A DNA stretch of 64,000 bases, taken from Clostridiales bacterium (GTDB lineage Bacteria > Bacillota > Clostridia > Christensenellales > UBA1242). Positions 24,701-33,612 of this stretch are shown piece after piece. The stretch is taken from assembly GCA_015055665.1 (NCBI GenBank), contig SVHX01000006.1:1-64000 (forward strand), in the 5' to 3' direction. Under the pieces are notes generated by a model. It was not told the DNA's origin. It saw only the letters and a program-made list of their open reading frames with translations, and searched no databases. The stretch's first letter is position 1; each line of letters opens with the position of its first letter. Position numbers and translations under genes: made by a program.

Positions 24701-25103
24701 GTTCTTGCCACATGATCTCGAGCCTAGTACAAGTAGAAGGATGGCTATATACCGAGAGATTTCTAATATCGAAACTGAAGAGACTGCAACTCAGTATAAG
24801 GATAAGATAATTGAAATATATGGCTATATTCCTCAGGAACTTGACAATCTAATTGAGATAGCTTGGATGAAGAACTATCTTAGTAAATTGGGCGTTGTAA
24901 GGCTTGTGGCGGGTAAGACAAGCAAAATATATCTAGAGTCTAGAGAATTTCTTAACGCTAATATTACAAAGGCGGTGGCGGAATACGGAGATAGTGCAAG
25001 TATCGAGGTTTCGACTATCCCTTGTGTTGTATTAACAATATCTTCTGGAGAGCAAATACTAGACGGCATTGCAAAATTTGTGAGATTATTGGGAGATTTT
25101 TGA
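21768..25103 (+). CDS. mfd: Transcription-repair coupling factor Mfd
   Basis: 1111 aa with a GTG start right after pth. It pushes stalled RNA polymerase off DNA and recruits UvrA. UvrB-like N-terminal region; CarD-like polymerase-binding domain around residues 455-520 (VVHNTHGIGRC, VYLPVENM); Walker A GDVGFGKTE near 600; DEEQKFGV near 700; LSATPIPRTL; helicase and translocation motif RIGRSDKYSYAYF near 875; C-terminal TRCF domain. Slightly shorter than E. coli Mfd (1148) but complete. Canonical position after pth. Confidence 0.97.
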   Translation: MFSKFIRGGNFELLKSSIEEGINTSVFGLNLGEKLALVGDSAFLFYVVESEDNAATVIEKLQGMGRAPRFMGNVLDPLDSDFESSIDESTILRDIVSGKCDTLVITPVIIASRFPDKSRLASIQVSVGDTMEMSNIGKLLSGYGYRRVDIVSSMGEYALRGDVLDVYPLGGEPIRIMTDFDVVESIRKYNLVTLLTSEAINSCEILSGNLINVSGADIEDVYAERKIKHDDLYHDLISGEKNDPRLIVFDKGYKSTIFDYADDAVIVFDGAKGIYDKLEKYISEYNARLEDSSLRKIATMQSVKNCLNFPNNHTLVAFHYINQNNRIFAPKKVFNIRTLPAVNYTGNSSVLRLDIDNFLSNGYTVILCAGSNENTNRLTSQLGDLASKARVSGRISQCDKGLNIVSRKYPLDIILPEEKLAVISDTSLFGRPRKIIGASNALSFLDGQVPEENDYVVHNTHGIGRCLGVKTLTLGQAPRDYVVIEYKNSDKVYLPVENMNQISKYVGSDKAPTINKLGGTEFAKTKERVKSAVKKMAFDLVALYRERMNKEGFKYSADDEMQIDFERSFGFDETVDQLKAINDCKSDMESGKVMDRLVCGDVGFGKTEVALRIAFKTILGGKQVALMCPTTILSEQHFNTAKARMSSFGVKIAVLNRLCSSQDEARIKKDFSDGKIDMLCGTHKLLSSDINYNNLGLLVLDEEQKFGVSDKEKIKNFKKNINVLTLSATPIPRTLNMSLMGVRDISVIETPPVERLPSDVQVVEYNEHIIRSAIARELERNGQVLVIYNKVEKIYNFASRIKMLSPEDATISVAHGQMDKKELEKEIFNLYNGKTQVLVATTLIENGVDLPNANTLIVINADMLGLSQLYQLKGRIGRSDKYSYAYFTFDNRKELNENAYKRLQAIKEFSQMGSGFKIAMRDLEIRGAGSLLGAEQSGHIEKIGYNMYVDLISESVSEIKGEKVTARTDIKVETMLPAFLPHDLEPSTSRRMAIYREISNIETEETATQYKDKIIEIYGYIPQELDNLIEIAWMKNYLSKLGVVRLVAGKTSKIYLESREFLNANITKAVAEYGDSASIEVSTIPCVVLTISSGEQILDGIAKFVRLLGDF

Positions 25104-25174
25104 TAATTTTATTTGCAATTTGGATATTATTATAGTACAATAGATAAGTACAATTATATTTGAGAGGCTTTATT

Positions 25175-26887
25175 GTGAAAAAATTTACTAAAAAAATATT
25201 GACTGTAGCATGTGCATTAGCAATGTGCATTATATGTTTGACTGGCTGTAGCTGGCTTAAGGTAGACAATTATAAGTATTATTACGAAACTGTTGTTGTT
25301 TCTGTAGATAAGAAGAATTTCTATAAGAAAGATCTTGTAGAAGCATTTAATAATTACGGTTACCAATACTACGAATCTTATGGATATACTCTTGAGGACT
25401 CGGTTAATCAGACAATCAATACAATGGTTGATAGATGGTTGTTGCTAGATAGTATTATTACTAGTGGCAAATATGAGATTTCTCCTGAGGAAGAGCTAGA
25501 GATTAAGGCTCAGGCATTTGATTATATGCAAGATTCGATCTTCACCTTCGAAACACAGGTTAGAGAAGAGTGGGAGCTAATGGCCGAAACTGAAGAAAGC
25601 GAGGAAGAGAAGAAATCTCTTAGAGTTGAGGAAGAGGTTTATGAGCCATCAACTTATTACGAAGATGGTATGGTAATTAGAGCTGGTCATGTTCATGATG
25701 ATAACGAAACTTTCTTGGATGGAACTATTGCTAAGGATTCGCACTTCACTAAGGATAGACAGGTGATTACTGATCCTAAAGTTTCTAACGAAGCTTGGGC
25801 TAGATATATTACTAGTCTTCAGAAGGCTGCAGAAGGCGAGGGTAGAAGTACTACCGAGGCTGACGTTCTTAGATTTGAGGAAGATAGATTAATCGAACTT
25901 CTTACTAATAACTTGTATCTTGAGAAGTACGAACACGATTTCTTTAACAACCTAGAGGTTGACACTAGCAAGATTGTAGAATATTACAAGAAACAATACA
26001 AGGCTCAGAAGGATAGATTCCTATCTGACGAGAGCTTGTATCATACTGCTATGAAGGATGCTGCTAAGAATTATATTTATTTCCATCCAAATAGTGGTAA
26101 TGAGTATGTTAATGTTAAGCATATCCTAATTAAATTTAGTGATGCTCAGACGCAAGCATTGACTGCTCTTGAGAAAGAGAAAGAGAACGGCTCAATTACT
26201 GAGGCTGCTTACAATGCAAAAAAGCGTAATATTGTTAACCAGACAACTTCTACATTTGAAATGGATGGAGAAACTAAGACTTGGAACGCAATCGTATCTA
26301 CTGATGATCAGACGTCTGTATATGAGTATGTTCAGTCCAAGGTAACTGGTGCGACTCTTAAAGAAAGATGTGCACAGTTTAATGAGCTTATGTATATCTT
26401 CAATGATGACGAAGGTAGCATGAATAGTGAATTTGATTATGTTGTTAATCTAGATACATCTGTAGCAGATCAAATGGTTAAGCCTTTCGCTAATGGTGTT
26501 AGAGCATTGGATAAGAGTTCTAATGGCGAGCAAAGTGAGTGGTTAAATGATACCAAGGGCGGCGAAGGTGCAGGATCAATGGACTATATTGTTAGCGAAT
26601 ATGGTATACACATTATATTCCATGCTGGCAATGCCGTTAATCTTGTAGATGAAAATAATATTGATAATATTGCAGATGAGGAGATCTTGAGATTGTTGTG
26701 TACTACAATGACTACTCCAGAGTCTAATAAATCAATATTTAATCTAATATATGATACTCTTAAGCTTGAGGAAAATGCTTATAATGTAAAATCTCAAGGA
26801 GATATTAATACTATTAGGACTGAGCTTGCTAGCAAGGGTATCAAGATTAAGATCTACGAAGACAATATCAAGGATCTATGGAAGTAA
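25175..26887 (+). CDS. PrsA/SurA-like foldase lipoprotein
   Basis: 570 aa from the GTG at 25175 (GAGAGG upstream). The signal sequence ends in CLTGC, a lipobox, so it is anchored on the outer face of the membrane. A SurA_N-like helical region follows (LVEAFNNYGYQYYESYGYTL...VDRWLLLDSII). A parvulin-type peptidyl-prolyl isomerase domain appears split by an insertion: YVNVKHILIKFSD near 313 and VSEYGIHIIFHAGN near 477. Larger than Bacillus PrsA (about 290), with an acidic linker. Likely helps fold secreted proteins. A terminator follows. Confidence 0.8.
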   Translation: MKKFTKKILTVACALAMCIICLTGCSWLKVDNYKYYYETVVVSVDKKNFYKKDLVEAFNNYGYQYYESYGYTLEDSVNQTINTMVDRWLLLDSIITSGKYEISPEEELEIKAQAFDYMQDSIFTFETQVREEWELMAETEESEEEKKSLRVEEEVYEPSTYYEDGMVIRAGHVHDDNETFLDGTIAKDSHFTKDRQVITDPKVSNEAWARYITSLQKAAEGEGRSTTEADVLRFEEDRLIELLTNNLYLEKYEHDFFNNLEVDTSKIVEYYKKQYKAQKDRFLSDESLYHTAMKDAAKNYIYFHPNSGNEYVNVKHILIKFSDAQTQALTALEKEKENGSITEAAYNAKKRNIVNQTTSTFEMDGETKTWNAIVSTDDQTSVYEYVQSKVTGATLKERCAQFNELMYIFNDDEGSMNSEFDYVVNLDTSVADQMVKPFANGVRALDKSSNGEQSEWLNDTKGGEGAGSMDYIVSEYGIHIIFHAGNAVNLVDENNIDNIADEEILRLLCTTMTTPESNKSIFNLIYDTLKLEENAYNVKSQGDINTIRTELASKGIKIKIYEDNIKDLWK

Positions 26888-26900
26888 TTACAAGCTAAAG

Positions 26901-26927
26901 AAAGTTCACATCTAATGTGAACTTTTT
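26901..26927 (+). terminator. Terminator after the PrsA-like gene
   Basis: AAAGTTCACAT, loop CTA, ATGTGAACTTT, then T residues: a perfect 11-bp stem. Confidence 0.85.
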
Positions 26928-26969
26928 GCATTAAAGAACTAAAATAAAAAATAAAACGGGAATAATTAA

Positions 26970-27701
26970 GTGACTAAACATAATTTCGATATTAACTATC
27001 ACGCAAAAGTTGTGTCGAGGGTTGTTAATGGTATTAGCAACCTATTCTTTGTTTATTGTATGATAATTATGCTTGCTTTGATATTATTCTCCTCTGCTAC
27101 TTTAGAGTGTACTGTTGTGGGGGAGAGCATGATTCCTACCTACAATGCAGACACTCACAAGGGTTCGGATTATGTGTATGTTAATAAGTATGTGGATGAC
27201 TATCAATATAGCGATATAATAGTTATTGATATTGGCGAAACAGATCCAATTATTAAGCGTGTAATTGGCTTGGGTGGAGATGTAATTGATATAGTAAAAC
27301 TTGATAAAGTTGGATACAGGTTAGAAATTAATGGCGAGATTATCGAGGAAGATTATATAGAGTACAAGTTTTATGATACTGTGGACGGGAGGAAAGTTCC
27401 ATTGCATCTAACAGAGCAAAATGGTATTTACAAGTCCTACGAGGCTTTTAACACATTACGTTCTACTCATAGCGAATTGTTTGTTAATGGTAAGCTTGTA
27501 GTTCCAGAAGGGCATATATTTGCTCTGGGGGATAATAGGCACGTTAGTCGGGATAGTACTTATTATGGTACATTTGCAAGTGAGAATATATTGGGTGTTG
27601 TAGAGAGTTCTCGAAATGCGGACGATAGCGAGTTCTGGTTTTATGTAGAGTATATTCTTGAAGGCAAATTTGTATATACTATAAAAAATTGTTTGTACTG
27701 A
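26970..27701 (+). CDS. lepB: Signal peptidase I
   Basis: 243 aa, GTG start. Cleaves signal peptides at the outer membrane face. One membrane anchor (about residues 22-45), then the catalytic Ser in VVGESMIPTY (about 54), the catalytic Lys in DPIIKRVIGLGGD (about 96), and box E FALGDNRHVSRDS (about 188). An insertion of about 60 residues between the Lys box and box E is within family variation. Expressed separately from the PrsA gene (terminator between), but the neighbourhood is concerned with secretion. Confidence 0.92.
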   Translation: MTKHNFDINYHAKVVSRVVNGISNLFFVYCMIIMLALILFSSATLECTVVGESMIPTYNADTHKGSDYVYVNKYVDDYQYSDIIVIDIGETDPIIKRVIGLGGDVIDIVKLDKVGYRLEINGEIIEEDYIEYKFYDTVDGRKVPLHLTEQNGIYKSYEAFNTLRSTHSELFVNGKLVVPEGHIFALGDNRHVSRDSTYYGTFASENILGVVESSRNADDSEFWFYVEYILEGKFVYTIKNCLY

Positions 27702-27768
27702 TTAAATATTTGTAAGAAATGATAATTTGTAGTAAACTATAAATACCTAAGTTGTTAGGAGGATGAAG

Positions 27769-29280
27769 ATGTTGTCGAAAATAAGTAAATATAATATATT
27801 ATGTATCATAGCAATATTAATGATGGCGTTTATGCTAGCACCTAATGTGGCAGTAGCTAATGCGTCAACTGGTGATCCTGTTGTTTTAGAAGAAGGAGTT
27901 GACGGAGAAGGTGGCGAGTCAGGTTCTGGAGAAGGTGAAGGTGCTGGCTCTGGAGAGGGGGAAGGCTCTACCGAGGAAGAGCCTCCGTTTGTGTCCAAGA
28001 TAGAATTTGAAGGCCCAGCTGTTACAACTTCTATGATAACAGATAGCAATCTATACGAAGCACTATTAGAGATCTTTAGAGATTATTATGAGGGGTTATT
28101 TGGTGAGACGTATCAGGGGGATAAGATCTATACAGATATGTTTAGAGATATCTCTATAATTAATCTTGATCGCAAAGGCATTGCGTCTTTTAGCGGTATG
28201 GAAAGATTAGAGCTAGACTCATTAACAACATTTAGTGCTAATATTAACGAAATTAAATCTTTCGATCAGACTATATTTAGATATACTGATGAGGATATCT
28301 TCGAAAGTTTGTCTTTGGCGGGTAATGATCTAGGCAGTATTGATATCTCTAACCTTACGGGGTTAACTTATGTAGATCTTAGTAGTAATAGATTGACACA
28401 TGTGGATTTTGGTAATATCGTTGGTAAGGTAAAGGATGCTAGTGTGGAATTTAATCTAGCTAATAATAACTTTTCTTCTATCGAAGATATTGTTCTTCCT
28501 AATCGTAGGATTGGTCATGTAACGCTTAATATAATCAACAATAATATAACTAACTTTAATGAGTCGCACTTTTCTTCGTACTTTACTATGAGAATAGGTG
28601 TTCAGGGGTTAGTTGGAAGTGATAGTGTTGTTAATGTTGATACTGGTAATAATCTTAAAGTTTATAAGATTGGCGGAGGTCTTGCTGTTAGGATTAGGAA
28701 GACAGACTCAGAGAACCCTAACGATTGGGTTAAGACTATAACAGATGATCAGATAGAAGATGATTATATAATGGTTGATCTACCAGTAGGCGAGTATGAG
28801 TATATATATGCTATCAATAATGGTGTTGTAGATGGCGAAATTGATTGGATAGATGCTTTCAAGCATAATGATGCAAGCAGGAGATATCTTAACGGCGAAG
28901 ACTTTGGGGTGTTGCCTCAGAAGGTTGGATACTACTTTACTCACAAAGGCAAAGATTACGAAACCCTTAACAAGGTAACAGGTAAGGTAACGGTTACTCT
29001 ATCTGCTAAGGATGAAGGAGCTGAGATATACTATTCGGTTAATGGTGGCGAGTGGGTTAAAGGAAATGTTGTTAACTGTGATCAAGGTGGTAGCTATTCT
29101 ATTAAGGCGAAAACTGTACTTGATGGTGTAGAGAGCGAGGAAGAAAGTATCTGGGTAAGAACATCTCTTAACTTGTATATCTCAGACTGGTTAATGTTGG
29201 TATTACTTGTATTGCTAGCTCTTGTTTTGTTCCTAGTTGTACTACCAATTATTAGTAAGAAATATTTTAAGAAAGATTAA
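27769..29280 (+). CDS. Secreted leucine-rich-repeat surface protein with C-terminal anchor
   Basis: 503 aa from the ATG at 27769 (AGGAGG 6 nt upstream; the ATG at 27763 abuts the site). Order: signal peptide (about 1-32); a low-complexity Gly/Ser/Glu linker (about 45-75); leucine-rich repeats (about 140-265, e.g. LTGLTYVDLSSNRLTHVDF); a beta domain; a chitobiase-C-terminal-like module (AEIYYSVNGGEWVKG, about 410-465); a membrane helix (about 470-495); basic tail SKKYFKKD. It is therefore displayed on the cell surface. Function unknown; LRRs suggest protein or glycan binding. The same chitobiase-like module starts in the subtilase at the right edge. Confidence 0.75.
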   Translation: MLSKISKYNILCIIAILMMAFMLAPNVAVANASTGDPVVLEEGVDGEGGESGSGEGEGAGSGEGEGSTEEEPPFVSKIEFEGPAVTTSMITDSNLYEALLEIFRDYYEGLFGETYQGDKIYTDMFRDISIINLDRKGIASFSGMERLELDSLTTFSANINEIKSFDQTIFRYTDEDIFESLSLAGNDLGSIDISNLTGLTYVDLSSNRLTHVDFGNIVGKVKDASVEFNLANNNFSSIEDIVLPNRRIGHVTLNIINNNITNFNESHFSSYFTMRIGVQGLVGSDSVVNVDTGNNLKVYKIGGGLAVRIRKTDSENPNDWVKTITDDQIEDDYIMVDLPVGEYEYIYAINNGVVDGEIDWIDAFKHNDASRRYLNGEDFGVLPQKVGYYFTHKGKDYETLNKVTGKVTVTLSAKDEGAEIYYSVNGGEWVKGNVVNCDQGGSYSIKAKTVLDGVESEEESIWVRTSLNLYISDWLMLVLLVLLALVLFLVVLPIISKKYFKKD

Positions 29281-29289
29281 AATTTTATT

Positions 29290-29355
29290 AAAAAAGAACT
29301 CTATAAAAAAGCAACACCTATTGAGGTGTCACTTCGTAATTAGAGTTCTTTTTTT
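29290..29355. terminator. Bidirectional terminator with nested hairpin
   Basis: The outer stem AAAAAGAACTCTA / TAGAGTTCTTTTT encloses a second hairpin ACACCT-ATTG-AGGTGT. T-runs on both strands; it separates the convergent LRR and DUF885-like genes. Confidence 0.8.
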
Positions 29356-29380
29356 TGTGAATAAAATATTTATTCTAGCG

Positions 29381-30589
29381 TTAATTGCTAAACTTTTTGC
29401 CAACGCGAGCAGTTATGTGGTTCTTTGCAATTTTTCTCTGCATTTTAGGATGATATAGGGCAAAGAAATCGCCACAATTAATAGTTTTTAGGGTATTGAG
29501 GTAATCAACTGGGTTGTGGGCAAAATCGTGATTGATAGCCTCTTCGGTAGCGAGAGCTCCTAGTATATAACTCATATAATGTCCCGGGTATTGAGTGTAG
29601 TCTAGCATATAATTAATTGCTTTGTCCTTAGGGTATCTTCCTAGTAGGAATACGTACGCATCTTCGCAACCTTTGTCAAGATTCTTCTTAAGTAGATGGT
29701 GGACGATATTAGCTCCCTCATACATCATATCGCTAGAGTATGCAGAATTTTTGCTATGACACATAGCGTACATTGCCCAGCCGTTAATAAGGAAGGTTGC
29801 TCCATTGTCAAAGCAGATATTATATTCGCCATCTGCAACCGTATTATAGAAGTATCCGTAGCCGGGGTACACATTAAAGTATATCATGTGTTCCAGCTGA
29901 ACATCAGTTAATTTGTTGTGATTGGAATAGATAAAAAGTCTATTGGTATTAAATGATACATTTTTGCTAACCCACTCGCCATAACCATAATCATCTACTA
30001 TAGATATTGGAACGGTTTTGCGAATATTACTTCTTCCATAGATATGGGATAGTCCTACATTATTCTGCAATCCCGCAATGATATTTCTTGCAGTATTTTC
30101 GTAACCGGCAGGAGGGAGGGTTCTTCCTCTCACTCTAATTGTTTCGCTCTTGCGGTGATGATTGAGTTTGTGCAAAACAGGCTTGTAGTATGCTCCTAAT
30201 ATTTGCTTGATCATAGGAATAAGTGGGTTTTTATTGGATTGATGTGTTGCATGGTCAAGCATTATTTCGAAGAACGCTTTGTATTCGGCGAATTCTGTTT
30301 TGATTTTGTTTTTGAAATATCCAACAAGGCAGTGAGGTATGTATAAGATATTGTCTTGTCTTTTTAGAACTGCCTTGATAAAAGTTTCCTTGAATTTGGC
30401 TGTTTTTAATACTTTAAACTGATTCATTACTTGGAGTAGGGAGAATCGGTTACGGTAGAATTCGATCTCAGTGTCCATAATTGCTCGCTCATACGAGTTG
30501 AGCTTAAGGCTATGGCGTTTGACATCCTTATATACGATATTATCAAAAGGAAGTTTTTGCTTCCAGTTTGCATAAGTTAAAGTTTTCAT
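29381..30589 (-). CDS. DUF885-like protein lacking metal-binding residues (probable pseudoenzyme)
   Basis: 402 aa, no signal peptide. The C-terminal half keeps DUF885 landmarks: MIYFNVYPGYGYF where active members have HExxPGHH, INGWAMYAMC where they have EGWALYAE, and YPGHYMSYILGALA matching the conserved PGQxxSYxxG segment. At each place the zinc-binding or catalytic residue is changed (HE to FN, HH to YG, E to N). The N-terminal 200 residues are basic and helical and are not recognised. The frame is intact, so it is a maintained protein that has probably lost peptidase activity. Alignment is by eye. Confidence 0.55.
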   Translation of the reverse strand: MKTLTYANWKQKLPFDNIVYKDVKRHSLKLNSYERAIMDTEIEFYRNRFSLLQVMNQFKVLKTAKFKETFIKAVLKRQDNILYIPHCLVGYFKNKIKTEFAEYKAFFEIMLDHATHQSNKNPLIPMIKQILGAYYKPVLHKLNHHRKSETIRVRGRTLPPAGYENTARNIIAGLQNNVGLSHIYGRSNIRKTVPISIVDDYGYGEWVSKNVSFNTNRLFIYSNHNKLTDVQLEHMIYFNVYPGYGYFYNTVADGEYNICFDNGATFLINGWAMYAMCHSKNSAYSSDMMYEGANIVHHLLKKNLDKGCEDAYVFLLGRYPKDKAINYMLDYTQYPGHYMSYILGALATEEAINHDFAHNPVDYLNTLKTINCGDFFALYHPKMQRKIAKNHITARVGKKFSN

Positions 30590-30639
30590 AATATTTTCCT
30601 TTTTCCATTTTTCTTTAGAAATATAATGATATATAGTTA

Positions 30640-31239
30640 TTATTTTGTTTTCTTGCGTCGTTTGGGTATGCGGATTTTCTTAAGTTGTGACCAGAACAAA
30701 ATCATTAATTGTCCGACAATTCCTATAATAAATATAAACCAGAGGCTAGATGAATTGACAAACAGGTAAATATTAATTATTGTACTCCAGAATAATCCAG
30801 ATACCGCAAGTGTGGTGATGATCTTATTAAACCAAATGGCTGAGAATACAACTAGTATTATCATAGACACCGTAGCGGTAACAGTAAATGTAAGCCAAAT
30901 CCTAGGTAGGTCAGTAGACTGTTGAAGTATTAGATATACTACTGTTGCTAAGAACCATGCCAGGCATACGCTTAATGACGTAATTACAACGTGGTTGTGA
31001 GGGAACACTTTGTGCAGTTTTCTCTCTGGATAAATTAGGTCGTTAACTGTTATGCCAAAGAAGTCTGCAATATGTGACATTGTTTCGACATCAGGAAGGA
31101 CGCTTCCCACTTCCCATTTGGATACAGCCTTGTCGGAGTAGTTAAGTTTCTCGGCAAGAGCTAGTTGGGTAAGGCCGTTAGCTTTGCGTAAACGTATAAG
31201 ATTGCTACTAAAGTTGTTCCTTATTTCGTCTTGAGTCAT
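30640..31239 (-). CDS. HTH (XRE) regulator with membrane domain (copy 1)
   Basis: 199 aa. Residues 10-65 form a Cro/CI helix-turn-helix (NGLTQLALAEKLNYSDKAVS, KWEVGSVLPDVETM, FFGITVNDLI). Then come four membrane segments and a basic tail KKIRIPKRRKKTK. Membrane-tethered XRE proteins are common in Firmicutes and may sense membrane state; the target is unknown. A paralogue with the same layout lies at 33643-34386. Divergent from degV copy 2 across a 200-bp region with competing hairpins, so regulation of degV is plausible. Confidence 0.8.
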   Translation of the reverse strand: MTQDEIRNNFSSNLIRLRKANGLTQLALAEKLNYSDKAVSKWEVGSVLPDVETMSHIADFFGITVNDLIYPERKLHKVFPHNHVVITSLSVCLAWFLATVVYLILQQSTDLPRIWLTFTVTATVSMIILVVFSAIWFNKIITTLAVSGLFWSTIINIYLFVNSSSLWFIFIIGIVGQLMILFWSQLKKIRIPKRRKKTK

Positions 31240-31302
31240 ATCTTCTCCTTAAATAGATACAATATTGTACCACAAAAAATTACTTTTTTGCAAATGATTT
31301 TA

Positions 31303-31345
31303 AGACTCTCTTGGCAGGAGAGTCGAAAAATAATTAAGAGAGTCT
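31303..31345 (+). promoter_or_regulatory. Competing inverted repeats between xre and degV
   Basis: AGACTCTC (31303-31310) can pair with GAGAGTC at 31318-31324 or with GAGAGTCT at 31338-31345. Located in the divergent promoter region; it could be an operator with a repeated half-site or an RNA switch. Only the pairing is seen. Confidence 0.35.
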
Positions 31346-31362
31346 CCTTAGGTATAATTAGA

Positions 31363-31391
31363 TTGGCAAAATAATAAATTTGTATTACAAT
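31363..31391 (+). promoter_or_regulatory. Promoter of degV copy 2
   Basis: TTGGCA (31363-31368), 17 bp, TACAAT (31386-31391); about 50 nt before the ATG, which has AAGGAGAG upstream. Confidence 0.45.
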
Positions 31392-31443
31392 GTATATAGT
31401 TAAAGCGAGTGTGTGCTTGGCAAGATAATTAAGGAGAGATTTT

Positions 31444-32280
31444 ATGAAGATTGCAATTTCTGCAGAAAGTACAATTGATTTGCCTCAGGAGTTACTGGAC
31501 AAATATAATATATCTACAATACCATTTGGTATTACATTTAAAGATGCCCTTACCAGCGATCACTTTGGTATAGCGGAAGAAATATTCGAATTTGTTAACG
31601 AAACCAAAGTTTTGCCTAAGACATCTGCTATTCCGCCAGAGGGGTATAGGGAATATTTTGAAGAATTAAAGGGCAAGTATGATGCTGTAATTCATATCTG
31701 TATTAGTTCGCTCATGAGTAGTTCGTATAATAACGCAAGACTAGTTGCCGAAACCATGGAAAATGTATGGGCAATAGATAGTGCTAATTTATCTACAGGT
31801 ATAGCATTGGTTGCTATTAAGGCTAGTCAGATGGTCAAGACAAAGGCAACTCCTGAGGAGATTGTTGCCGAGATCGAAAGTTACAAAGAGAAAGTAAGAG
31901 TAAGCTTTGTGCTAGACAAGCTTAATTATATGTACAAAGGCGGTAGATGCAGTGCAGTAACGTTGCTAGGTGCTAATATTCTTAAGATTAAACCTCAGAT
32001 TGTTGTAACATCTGGAAGGATGGGGGTTGGCAAGAAGTATAGGGGTAATCTTAATAAAGTTATAGAGAATTACGCTAATGATGTAGTTGCCGAGTCTGCT
32101 AATGCAGATAAGTCAATTGTATTCATCACACACTCCTCACCAATGCCAGAGTGTGAGAAGATTATCGAAGAGCGTTTAAAAGCTGCTGGTTTCGAAACAA
32201 TATACAATACGTTTGCTGGTGGCACAGTTAGTAGTCACTGTGGACCTAATTGTATAGGAATTTTATTTGCAGATAAATAA
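31444..32280 (+). CDS. DegV family fatty-acid-binding protein (copy 2)
   Basis: 278 aa. SAESTIDLP at the start, LPKTSAIPPEGY around residue 60, SSLMSSSYNNAR, and YKGGRCSAVTLLGANILKIKP around 170 are DegV landmarks. Diverged from copy 1 (10273-11142), so the two may prefer different fatty acids, as described for FakB paralogues; this is inference. Monocistronic by its own promoter, with the iron alcohol dehydrogenase downstream having another. Confidence 0.9.
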   Translation: MKIAISAESTIDLPQELLDKYNISTIPFGITFKDALTSDHFGIAEEIFEFVNETKVLPKTSAIPPEGYREYFEELKGKYDAVIHICISSLMSSSYNNARLVAETMENVWAIDSANLSTGIALVAIKASQMVKTKATPEEIVAEIESYKEKVRVSFVLDKLNYMYKGGRCSAVTLLGANILKIKPQIVVTSGRMGVGKKYRGNLNKVIENYANDVVAESANADKSIVFITHSSPMPECEKIIEERLKAAGFETIYNTFAGGTVSSHCGPNCIGILFADK

Positions 32281-32349
32281 TAACACGAAAACTTGGTGCG
32301 TAATTGCATTAAGTTTTTTTGTTAATTAAAGCTATATTCACATAATTAA

Positions 32350-32378
32350 TTGTTAAAAAGCGGGTATTGTGTTAAAAT
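32350..32378 (+). promoter_or_regulatory. Promoter of the iron alcohol dehydrogenase
   Basis: TTGTTA (32350-32355), 17 bp, TAAAAT (32373-32378); the ATG at 32411 follows AGGGGATAG. Confidence 0.45.
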
Positions 32379-32410
32379 AAATTAAAATATTAAGCATTAG
32401 GGGATAGTGT

Positions 32411-33610
32411 ATGAATTTATTTCAGAAGATATATTGTAGAACTTATCAATTGGGTATGAGGGTGGCTATGCCTATGATGCCTTATCGTGAGCCAGAAATC
32501 CTTAATAGCGTGGCAGAAATTCCTGCTATATTGGAAGGCAAGGAGATTAATAAAGTCCTAGTTGTAACAGACGCAGGCATTAGGGGACTTGGTCTTGACA
32601 AAGGGTTACTGAGATCGTTAAGAGATGCGAAGGTTAAATACGAAGTATTCGAAGATGTTATGCCTAACCCTACAATTGATGTAGTAGAGAAGGGGGTGGA
32701 ATTGTATAACGCTTCATCTTGTATGGCTATTATTGCTCTTGGCGGTGGAAGTGTAATAGATTGTGCTAAGGCTATAGGTGCAAGAATTGCTAATCCTAAT
32801 AAGTCTCTCAAGAAGATGAAAGGTCTACTTAAGGTTAAAGGTCCGTTGCCATTGTTCTTTGCTATACCAACAACAGCTGGTACTGGTAGCGAAACCACGG
32901 TAACAGCAGTAATTACAGATGGTACCACACACGAAAAATATACGATTAACGATTTTGACCTTATCCCTAATTATGCAGTCCTTGATGCTAGTCTTACATT
33001 GGGCTTGCCTATTAATCTAACCGTAACAACTGGTCTTGATGCACTTACTCATGCAATCGAAGCGTATATTGGGGGATCAACAACTAACGATACTCGCAGA
33101 CACGCTCTCGAAGCTGCAAGACTAATATTTGAGAATTTGCCAAGGGTGTGCGAAGATGGCAAGAATGAAAGAGCAAGAGCTAATATGCTTAAGGCGTCAT
33201 ATCAAGCTGGACTTGCTTTTACTAAGTCTTATGTGGGTTATGTTCACGCTGTTGCCCATACTCTAGGGGGGAAATATGGTATAGCTCATGGGCTAGCAAA
33301 CGCAGTATTGTTACCATATGTATTGGGTGAGTATGGTACCGTAATCCATAAAAAATTGAAGGTGATGGCTGTATATTGTAATATTGCTAGACCATATGAT
33401 AACGAACAAATTGCATCCAACAAATTAATTAACAAGATAATTGAGATTAATGAGCAATATGGTATTCCTAAGACGTTTGATTGTATAGTTGAGCAGGATA
33501 TCCCTATGCTTGCTAGGATTGCTAGTGCAGAGGCTAATCCGCTATATCCAGTACCAAAGCTTATGAACGCCAAAGAATTAGAAAAGTTTTATTATAAGGT
33601 CAAAGCATAA
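32411..33610 (+). CDS. Iron-containing alcohol dehydrogenase
   Basis: 399 aa, typical of group III NAD(P)-dependent alcohol dehydrogenases. GGGSVIDCAKAIG (nucleotide binding, about 110), PTTAGTGSETT (about 158), GLDALTHAIEAYIGG (about 213), YVHAVAHTLGGKYGIAHG (about 280); the metal-ligand Asp/His/His/His pattern is present. Such enzymes reduce aldehydes (acetaldehyde, butyraldehyde, lactaldehyde) in fermentation; the substrate cannot be fixed. The N-terminus is slightly extended and basic. Closed by a terminator. Confidence 0.88.
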   Translation: MNLFQKIYCRTYQLGMRVAMPMMPYREPEILNSVAEIPAILEGKEINKVLVVTDAGIRGLGLDKGLLRSLRDAKVKYEVFEDVMPNPTIDVVEKGVELYNASSCMAIIALGGGSVIDCAKAIGARIANPNKSLKKMKGLLKVKGPLPLFFAIPTTAGTGSETTVTAVITDGTTHEKYTINDFDLIPNYAVLDASLTLGLPINLTVTTGLDALTHAIEAYIGGSTTNDTRRHALEAARLIFENLPRVCEDGKNERARANMLKASYQAGLAFTKSYVGYVHAVAHTLGGKYGIAHGLANAVLLPYVLGEYGTVIHKKLKVMAVYCNIARPYDNEQIASNKLINKIIEINEQYGIPKTFDCIVEQDIPMLARIASAEANPLYPVPKLMNAKELEKFYYKVKA

Positions 33611-33612
33611 AA

